From NCBI RefSeq assembly GCF_000340215.1, contig NW_006921538.1, positions 2,888,045 to 2,952,044 on the forward strand: a stretch of 64,000 nucleotides of DNA. Reading direction: 5' to 3'. The notes below the pieces were generated by a model, which did no database searches, was not told the DNA's origin, and saw only the letters and a list, made by a program, of their open reading frames with translations. The position numbers were made by a program, and so were the translations under genes. Of this stretch, positions 56,210 to 64,000 are shown in pieces. Source of the stretch: Pseudocercospora fijiensis CIRAD86 (Eukaryota > Ascomycota > Dothideomycetes > Mycosphaerellales > Mycosphaerellaceae). Position 1 is the stretch's first letter, and each line of letters starts with the position of its first letter.

Positions 56210-58100
56210 TATACTTACTATATATTAGCATATGTTTAAGATTAAAGCGTAGTACTTATCGTAGTCGGGGCATCTTGCCTTCTGTTTAATAAATAGATTA
56301 GTGCCTATTACTATTAGAGTAGGACTTCTATATCGGACTTAGTAAAATTAATTATTTATCTTACTTTTCTACGTTTATATTTACGCTCGTTCTGCCTCCT
56401 TGATTTGCCTATAGATTATAAATCGCAGCTGTAGGCCTCTGCCTAATATGTCGGATAGACTAGCCCTCTACTATCGCTCGTTGTTAATTCGAACGTGTCT
56501 ATATTAGTCGCTTATCTAATGCAAGGCGTCGATACCGGCTTCGAAACTACAATCTACCCGCAGTATCTTAACTAATCGTTCGAGGTCTATATTATCGACT
56601 CCTACTAACGCGCGGCCTCTAACTATAGGCTAGCGATAATCGAGTTTATACAGTCGATATATAGGTTTTACCTTCCCGTTCTGCTCTTGTACTATAACTA
56701 TGCTCTGCTATACATTATTTAGTACGCGGTACGGCGGTACCGCTCTAGATCCTTCTAGTGTCGCTAGTCTAGTATCCGTAGATATAGCAATTTCCGCGCA
56801 ATCGCTAGTATCGCCGACTCTACGCGTTATTACGCGTACCGTTTTTCGTCTCGTCCGTCGGCGATAATTAGAACAAATCTTGTATACTAGGTACCTAAAC
56901 GCAGTCTATCCCTCTACCGTACGGATCTGCTTTACTGCCTTAGGGAACTCTTCTTCGTATTTCTCGTCTATTAATACTAGATCGCATAGGTAACCTTACG
57001 TCCTTCGGCGTTCCGGCAATAATAGTAATCGGAACGTGCTGCTAATCTAACTAGACTCCTGAATTGACCTCTCGACGCTAGCGTAAAATGCGTAGTATAT
57101 CGACGGCGATAGACTAAGGCCGCGGGTAATACCGCCTATTAAATATTAATCGCGAGGTAGTTAAGTACGTAGCATTCTCGAAGGCGGTAGTTGTATGTAT
57201 AGCGTAGTAGAAAGTCGACGTTGGTTAGTAGTAGAAACTAGAACTACTCTAGTCGCGGGGTTTGCTAATGCCGACTCGGGCCCTAATTCGGTGTCGAATC
57301 GGGTACCAAGCCTATTAGGCAACTTCTACATCCTCTATTACTAACTTCGGTAGCGGGTTCGGCAAATCACGTTATCTATTATCTCGCTTCTTAACCTTAC
57401 GCCTAGTATATTGTGTTACTGCGGATTCATATACGGTCGTTTATTCGGCCTCCTACTTAGACTACTACTCTAGTATACGATCTATAGAATATTTCGATCG
57501 TTTTATGCCTTTGTTTGCTACTCGTTATAGCTAAACATATGCCTTTTCGCCGCCGATAGAGTTAGTAGTATCTATAGAAAATATGCTATCTTGATTGTTA
57601 GCTCGAACTATCTATATACCCTGCTCTCGGGTCCTAAGACTAACCGCCTTACTAGCCTGTACCCTCGTACTATAGCGGGTCTAGTCTACTCGCTATCGTA
57701 TAATAATTGTTAGTTACTATAAGGATATAGATCGGTTAATTTGGCTGCATTGCGTAGCTTATAAGCACTCGCGTCTCGCGCCGGCGATCGCAGTCGCAAC
57801 TCTACTATAGATAGGCTTATATTTACATTACTAACTTTCGATTACTTGTTACGTAGTACTATATTTACTGCGACTTATTAGTCCTACATCTAGAACCGTC
57901 TATCGTATAGGGGTTTATACTATAACGATTATCTGCAGCCTTATTACTTCGGTTACTAGTTGCGTAACTGAACTATTATATACTTAAGCGCTAGATGCCT
58001 TACTTCGTCGATTTATTAGCTAGTTAGGCCCGACTCGCTAACCGACCCGGTTACGAGGCAGGCATTTAAGGTCGTTACCTTTCCTTATTACTACCTTCTT
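56144..58100 (-). pseudogene. Large unknown minus-strand gene ending in a genuine TGA
   Basis: About 650 codons in one frame, ending TGA at 56144-56146, a stop RIP cannot create. Trp/Gln-rich N-terminal part (57900-58090), a segment RPAIVRGYRLVRRLV (about 57600-57690), SPSIYYAFYASVER, then LVLIDEKYEEEFPKAVKQI (56920-56975), and IVIVQEQNGKVKPIYRLYK (about 56630-56690). No family recognised. Start not found; the frame is closed by a TGA near 58110. Confidence 0.55.
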
Positions 58101-58545
58101 CAACATTTACTATTAACTCGCACTAATATACCTGTTCTATGTATATACACCCCCTTACCCTCCCTATTGCACGTATAGTATATTATTTCCTTCGCTAATG
58201 CCCTATTCTAACTCGTATATAGGCCGTACTATGTAACTTAGCCGTCGTACTCGACTAGCGTTAAGCTAGTATATATAGACACTCGTTGTATAACGCAACT
58301 CTAACGGCTCGCGTTAGGGTCGGTAGGCATAAGTAGCTCTCTGCTCCTATTCTTACCTCCGCCGACTCTAACGTATAGCGAATTTTACTAACTCTGTCAG
58401 TTTATCTACTACTCTCGGATAGTGTACGTCGTTGTCGATCTATAGTCCCCAACCTCTATTATATAAGTATTACTAATTAGTATAACCTGTTATATGCTAA
58501 TACTATATACTAGTTATAAACTCGTCGCCTACTGCCTTTGCCGAG
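58101..58545. other. Intergenic, no gene seen
   Basis: Space between the divergently placed minus-strand gene and the helicase-like gene, so probably the upstream regions of both. No clear TATA box or other site can be defended. Confidence 0.4.
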
Positions 58546-61500
58546 ATAGTAGTCTCTACGAATGTCGAGGACTAGCTAAAGGACAACGAGCTACTAATCA
58601 AAGCCTTAAATAGCGGCAAAGACGTCCCTAAATATGTTATACTAAACCTATATAGCATCGACAAGCCTCTTCTTACGTTAGCAATAAAAAGGCTCCTTCC
58701 GTATCTAGAGAAACATTTTTTATTTAACTAGTTAAAGGGGAAGTAGAGTCGCTAGCCCGTTAAGGGGCATTATAAGGAGGAGAAAGCTATAGTGTACGCT
58801 ATTGCTAGCAACCTTAACTATCCTACTAAACCTAGACGTACGCTATTAATGCCCGAATAGTACTTTAAAGATCCTAAACAGGCTCCGAAGTAGTACGTTA
58901 GGGGAATGCTTCCGTAGGACAATGCAAATAGTCCGAATAATGAAATTCAGAGGTCTATAGTCTACTTAGTATGCCGCCTTGTATAGAAGGTTATAAGGGA
59001 CAAGTTTACCCCGCCGGCCGGTAATAATGCTAAAGAGGAAGACGTATCCGAGAGCGAGACTAATAGATCCCGATAAACTACGCCCTCTATACCTAAGCGT
59101 AGAGCAAGTTCTGCCTCTGCTAGTAAGACTAGTAGAGCCGGTCGGGTATTTAAGAGAATAACGCTAGGAGATTCGCACGGTAGCAAGGATACTAATCTAG
59201 TAATGTCCGACGCGCTACGCCCTATTAAGCCGGACCGGGCTAAGATTACGTTATAGTTTAGTATTGTCGACTAGCGGTTACCTTTAACGGTAGACTACGA
59301 CGTGTTTAGCCTAAATTAGTCTATCCTGCAATCGAAGACTTCTAATAATATTAGTGTAAAGGATTTGTTGCGGCTCTAGCTCGTACGAGAGTTATTACTA
59401 TCGCCCGAATAGTAGAAGTACGAATTCTTCGTAGTAATCGATCTAGCTCGCGGCCCTAAAGGTCTTTCTAAATGCAAGACTAATCCGATATTCTACTCCC
59501 TAGCTATAGAGATATACAATAGCTTAGATACTAGGATTTCTACTAGACTCGATTTCCTCGTCGGCAAAAATATAACGGACTATACTAGGATACCTTCTAT
59601 ATATCGTCGACCGTCCCTACTTAAGGCTTCTAGAACTATCGACCTAGCTTAGTACGGTGCTTCTATAGCCGGTAATCCTACCGAAATCAATGTCGGTTAG
59701 GGTCCGTAGTCGCCTACGAAATCGGCTATTAAGTAAGCTAAGGACAACCGACTCGCTCGTAAGGATCGCGCCGATCGCGAGCGCTATAAATAGCTTATCG
59801 CGGATAGATTCCGGAGGATATATAAAGAGCAGGAGGCAGCTCGGTAGGTAGCCGCGCGAAAAGCTATAGCCGACGTCGCCGCGGATATAATAGCGATTTA
59901 GTAGGCTGTCGACAAGGCAGTTAAGGAGGTGCTCCGCGATAACGGTTATAATAGGAACACTGCTTTACTTCTAGTCGCCCTCGACGATTCGGTTCGAACG
60001 GCCGTCCGTTCCGTATAGCCCGATACGATAGAGTATACGGTAAAGGCCTATATTGCTTCTACTCTACCTAAGATATAGCACGCTTCAAATAGACTAGTAC
60101 TATCCCTAGCACAACCTCCGGCGTAGACAAATGCTAGTAACAATGCTAAGGATAATAGAAAAATTAAATCGAGCAAAGCCGATAATACTAATAGTAAGAA
60201 GGCCGGAGATATAATCGACTCGAAGCGAGATCGAATTCGCTAGAAATGGATCGAGTTATTACTAAGTTAGATCGTATCGCTGCTAGATCCGAATAAGCCT
60301 AAACTCGCCGTACGACTACCGGGTACGCAAGTAGAAGTCTAAGCCGACCCTCTGCCGATTTAGACGTTAGTAGATTTTATCGATTAGATCTCGTCGGCGA
60401 TACCTAGCTAGTCGATAGATTTAGATATAGAAACCGACGTCGAGAAGCAGTTATATAGTAACGTATACTCCTATCTCGACGCTAAGAACTTCAAGTTAAT
60501 ATACGATTTTAGACTACTCGATCCCTCTTAGACTTCGCCGCGTATAGGCGTTGTTCCGCCTAATTAGAGATCGACTCGTCCGTTAAAGTCTTACTAATTC
60601 TATACAATTACCTAGACGCTTCTAGCTTCCGTTGCTAGCGCGGACTTCTATATCGGCGGTATAGACGTAGGTATAGGTAAGACGGCATATACGTTAGGGT
60701 ACGTCGCTATAACCTCGATATAGCAGAGGGTATAGAGTAATAACGGGCTATTAACTGCTAACGCCTATCCCTTTCGGCTATCTAATTCGTCGGTTAACCT
60801 AGGACTTCGGCTAAATAAGAAAATTGCGTTCGATCCGTAGGTATTAGCTAGCGGTACAAAGCCGGTTATCCGCCCTAGCGTTTACGTTATCTGTGTTCCG
60901 AAGCAGCTAGCCGAAAACTAGATATATAAGATCGACAACTTTATGCTACCCGGAGCTATATTCGTGTGTCTTATAAAAGACTCTAGTAAGCTAACGAAAG
61001 ATAAGAGACGCAACAGAGCTAGTCCGTAGAACTATAACTAGGTTGTATATATCGAGGACGTTCTTTATCTCGATTATATAGCGCTCCCGACTCGGCTAGA
61101 ACTAGAACAGGTGTTCGGTACAAAGGTTATAGATAAGTAGTAGTTTAAAAAAGGCGTCCCGGTGCGCTTATTGCTTAAACACGAGGATATAGAAGTACCC
61201 CCTTGTTTATAGTACTATAAATAGATCGTCCTCACTACCTCGACTATAATATCTAACGTACTAGATTTTATAACGTACGAACGAGCTAAGAAATAGAAGT
61301 CCTAGATACGGTCGGAGAAATCTAATTCGAAACCGCCGCTACTTCGTATACTAGCTGCGACTGTTATCGTCGACGAGTTTTATATTACTAAGACATATAG
61401 CGCTAAAGAGTGGACTGCCGTCGCTAGTCTTATAGGCTATCCTTTCGTTCTCGGCCTAAGTAGCACCCCCTTTAGCAAACTATCTAATTTAGCTATTATC

Positions 61501-62951
61501 GCAACTGCCTCGGTATAGAGACACGTTAATGCCTACGATATAAAGGGGTACCTCTGCCCTGTTTAGTCGCCTTCTATAGTATAGTTTAATTTCGTCGACC
61601 AATCGCTATCTACTAAAGAGACGCGTAATATAGAACGTAACTTCTAGTTTAGCGATAATAGTAATATCTCCGACTCGGCTAGGCATATTAGCAATTAGGT
61701 TTCTAAGTACTTACAATCCGAATACTCTAACGCAATAGTAGGTCGAATAGAACTAAGTATTACGGATAAAGATACTCGGGCGCTAGACAAGTTTCGCCCT
61801 TAGTTGCTAACGAAAATGGTTCGCCTTAAGAAGACGCTAATATAGCAACCTATACCTAATGCTCCGCGCGTACCGGCTATCGATTGTCTACTATATTCCT
61901 ATTTTGACATCGGCTTACAATTTAAATCTATAGAAGATTAAGTACTAAGCGAGTAGGTCGAAGAATAGAAGGCAGCGGAAAATGCTAAATTCATATACGT
62001 ATCTAAGATAATGCGGGTCTTTACTGTGTTTCTATCGCTGCTTCTTGTACTACGAGGGGGCGATACGGACTTAATTAAGGAACTTAGTACTTTTACACTA
62101 TAGGACATTAAAAACATGCTTCCTAGGATACGCGACTACGGTTTATCGGATCCCTACCTCTAGGACTATATACTAACACTATATAACGAGCCGGTTATAG
62201 TGTCGCTACGGTATATAATCCGAATTAAGCGCAGCAAGCAGCGCTAGTACGGGCATAGAAGTAAGATTATACTAGCTAGCTTCAAGCCGTAGAATGTCTT
62301 CGTTTTAGACTTAGTACGTATCTATCTGCCCCCCTATCTACTAAGCATACAAGACTAACATTTTTGTAGTATCTTTAGTAGCTAGCTATATAGAAAAAAG
62401 ACTCCGAGTATTACGATAACATCCTAAGCACTAGCAATATAGTATATAGAATCCTTATCGATACTTAGAGTAGCTAGACCGATACTACTAGGGCCGACCT
62501 TGTTAAAGAGTTCGTGTCTACGAGGAATAAGGTAAATAGATATAGCGACGAGAAGTAGCTTATAGTAGTATATGCAAGCTAGATTACAACTAGTATAAAC
62601 CTCCCCCCTACGGATACCGTTATTATTATCGACAATTACTAGACTCCGGAGGCTAACATTCAAATAGGTAGAAGAGTATCTCGCGCGGCCGGCGTTTAGA
62701 GGGCAGATTTTACGGAGTCGTACCGATTTGTAATAGTATCGGTTGTAATTATATAGGCAGTATAGGTTACAAGTAGACAGGTACGAGCTTAGGATATATA
62801 ACAATCGCTCGGCTTCGAGAAGGAAAAAAAGAGGAAAAAGGGTAAAGCATAATAGGATATAGCTATAGCGTACGTCGGCGCTAGTATTGCGAGCGGGGGA
62901 AGTAGTATATAGAGTCGACGTCGATATAGCAGATACGCTATAAAATGTTGA
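58546..62951 (+). pseudogene. SNF2/SF2-type helicase-like protein, about 1470 codons
   Basis: ATP-dependent DNA translocase or helicase family by motifs. N-terminal half (58546-60500): charged, low-complexity, with Ser/Arg segments. Walker A GIGKT at 60673-60690 (GGIDVGIGKTAYTL). Motif II DEFY at 61372-61383, DEFH before RIP. Motif III-like LSSTP near 61453-61470. C-terminal helicase motifs: INLPPTDTVIIID, then QIGRRVSRAAG (motif VI, about 62661-62690), then a Lys-rich tail. Start ATA (former ATG) is a guess; the end is a real TGA. A single-base indel in an A6 run at 62394-62399 shifts the frame between the two helicase lobes. Family within SF2 uncertain. Confidence 0.7.
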
Positions 62952-63025
62952 TACAAGTAAAGCAAGCCTAACGTTATATTTATCCGCGCCTAATGTTAAT
63001 AACTACTACTATAGGTATAAATTAG

Positions 63026-63220
63026 CGATGCGACTCGACAACCGACTTAGGGTACGAGTCGGCAAGCCTACATATTAGGAAGCGACCTAGACTACCGCTC
63101 TGCCCTTTAAATTGGCGATACGACTCGATAACCGACTAGCTGTCCGACTTAGTCTAGCTTAGGTTACTAATCGGCAAACCGACGTATTAGGAAGCTACCT
63201 AACCTACCGCCCTACCCTTT
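63026..63220. repeat. Two-unit imperfect direct repeat
   Basis: Units of about 86 and 110 bp, each starting GCGAT(G/A)CGACTCGA and containing CGGCAA, TATTAGGAAGC and ACCTA. The second has an insertion in the middle. The preceding 62952-63025 shows nothing. Confidence 0.6.
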
Positions 63221-63649
63221 CTATCCCCTCTTACTATACATCCGTATAGCATGTTTCCCTATGTTCCGTTACTACCTTCTTTGCGTATCGAGCATAATGT
63301 TATTATATGCCTGTTATTTTCGTAATAGAAACGCAACCTTTTTACGTAATTGCTCTAACTCTAGTACTAACCGCTCTACCTCGTCTTGCAGTTCTTTATT
63401 CGTCTTCTATCGTATAAATAGCGGCGGTCTATTCTTGCGGATATATAGCGCTGCCCTGCCCGAGATTCGAATGCTTCGTTTAATCTATCTAACCGGGTCC
63501 TCTACGTTAGGAAAGGCTAACTAGCTACTACGTTTATCGACTCGATTAAGTACTAACGACTTAATCGCGTACTGCGATTCTTAACTGTCCTTTACCTTAT
63601 CTATATTATCGAAGTTCCCTATCGTTCTAGTATTAAGTAGAATATACAT
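63221..63649 (-). pseudogene. Small coiled-coil protein gene
   Basis: Minus strand, ATG at 63647-63649, about 143 codons to 63221 with TAG/TAA in place of likely Trp/Gln. Basic middle (KRSIRISGRAALYIRK), then a heptad-like coiled coil LQDEVERLVLELEQLRKK (about 63330-63400). The plus-strand open frame over the same bases is a shadow. Function unknown. Confidence 0.5.
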
Positions 63650-64000
63650 AGTATAGACCCTAGGCTAGGAAATCGAACACAGTCGACTAGGTTACGTAGT
63701 ATAGGCGATCGGTTAAACAACCCCGCAACCGTAGCTAGAGCGATTAGCAACTAGCGCGCTAGCTAGAACTATACTCGGCGCTACGACACTATTTACTACA
63801 CAGCGCTACTATTATACGTACGGAGCTAGTCTATAGTTAGGGCAAAGGCGTAGACAAGGTTAAGCTCGGGATAAGAACTACGCCGGCGATAAGGAGCATC
63901 GCGAGGAGGACGCTACGGCTACGGCTATCGCGGGCCTTAAGCAGAACAAGAAGCCAAACCCTATATACTACGCGGCGCCGCTATATACTACGGAGTAAGG
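63650..64000 (+). other. Possible partial gene at the window edge
   Basis: CpA and TpG are a little more frequent here. A plus-strand frame in about 63870-63998 (KNYAGDKEHREEDATATAIAGL, then stop) looks codon-like, but it is too short to call. Otherwise nothing is seen. Confidence 0.25.

Noticed and set aside
63261..63524. Plus-strand 87-codon open frame
   Set aside because: The minus-strand frame over the same bases has an ATG, a heptad coiled coil and RIP-type stops, which fits better.

Overview
The window reads as a repeat-induced point mutation (RIP) graveyard in a filamentous ascomycete. CpA and TpG are strongly depleted and TpA is in excess on both strands, CpG is spared, and almost every reading frame is cut only by TAG and TAA at places where the family expects Trp or Gln. 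TGA, which RIP cannot make, survives at a few true gene ends. Introns are of fungal type (GT...AG, TACTAAT-like branch sites). I find no intact protein gene, no rRNA, no tRNA and no CRISPR array. Every coding entry below is a pseudogene.

Layout. (1) 112-20850: an old minus-strand chromovirus copy (A2) was broken three times. A1 (plus strand, 1353-8495, duplication AGTAA) sits in its 3' noncoding region, A3 (plus, 12318-19525, duplication GCTCT) sits in its protease/pol region, and the truncated element B1 (minus, 20851-26672) interrupts its gag. (2) 26673-28600: two host-like genes, an unknown plus-strand gene and a histone H3-like gene with two introns. (3) 29259-51035: a minus-strand hAT transposase gene split by two retrotransposons, the full-length B2 (plus, 30426-42795, 12.37 kb) and a fourth chromovirus A4 (minus, 43346-50550, duplication CGCTA). 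(4) 51.1-64 kb: degraded genes that do not look like classical transposon genes, including a large SNF2/SF2-like helicase, several unknown ORFs, and short repeats.

Family A (A1-A4) is a Ty3/gypsy chromovirus with 197-bp LTRs, gag with one zinc knuckle, and a pol of about 1300 codons (protease, RT, RNase H, integrase, C-terminal chromodomain). Pol overlaps gag by an ATGA stop-start, best preserved in A3. The 11 bases after the 5' LTR are complementary to a segment inside the LTR, as in self-priming Tf1/sushi elements. Family B (B1, B2) is a different gypsy lineage with an FLDD-type RT, 280-bp LTRs, a 1020-codon gag-protease ORF, a 1247-codon pol, and a third ORF of about 915 codons downstream of pol that I do not recognise.

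The strongest unexplained signal is a 25-bp near-perfect palindrome (12-nt arms around one base) found 12 times. It is always at ORF boundaries and is shared by both otherwise unrelated LTR families. A second one is a GCCGGC-containing minisatellite that falls inside five separate predicted introns.
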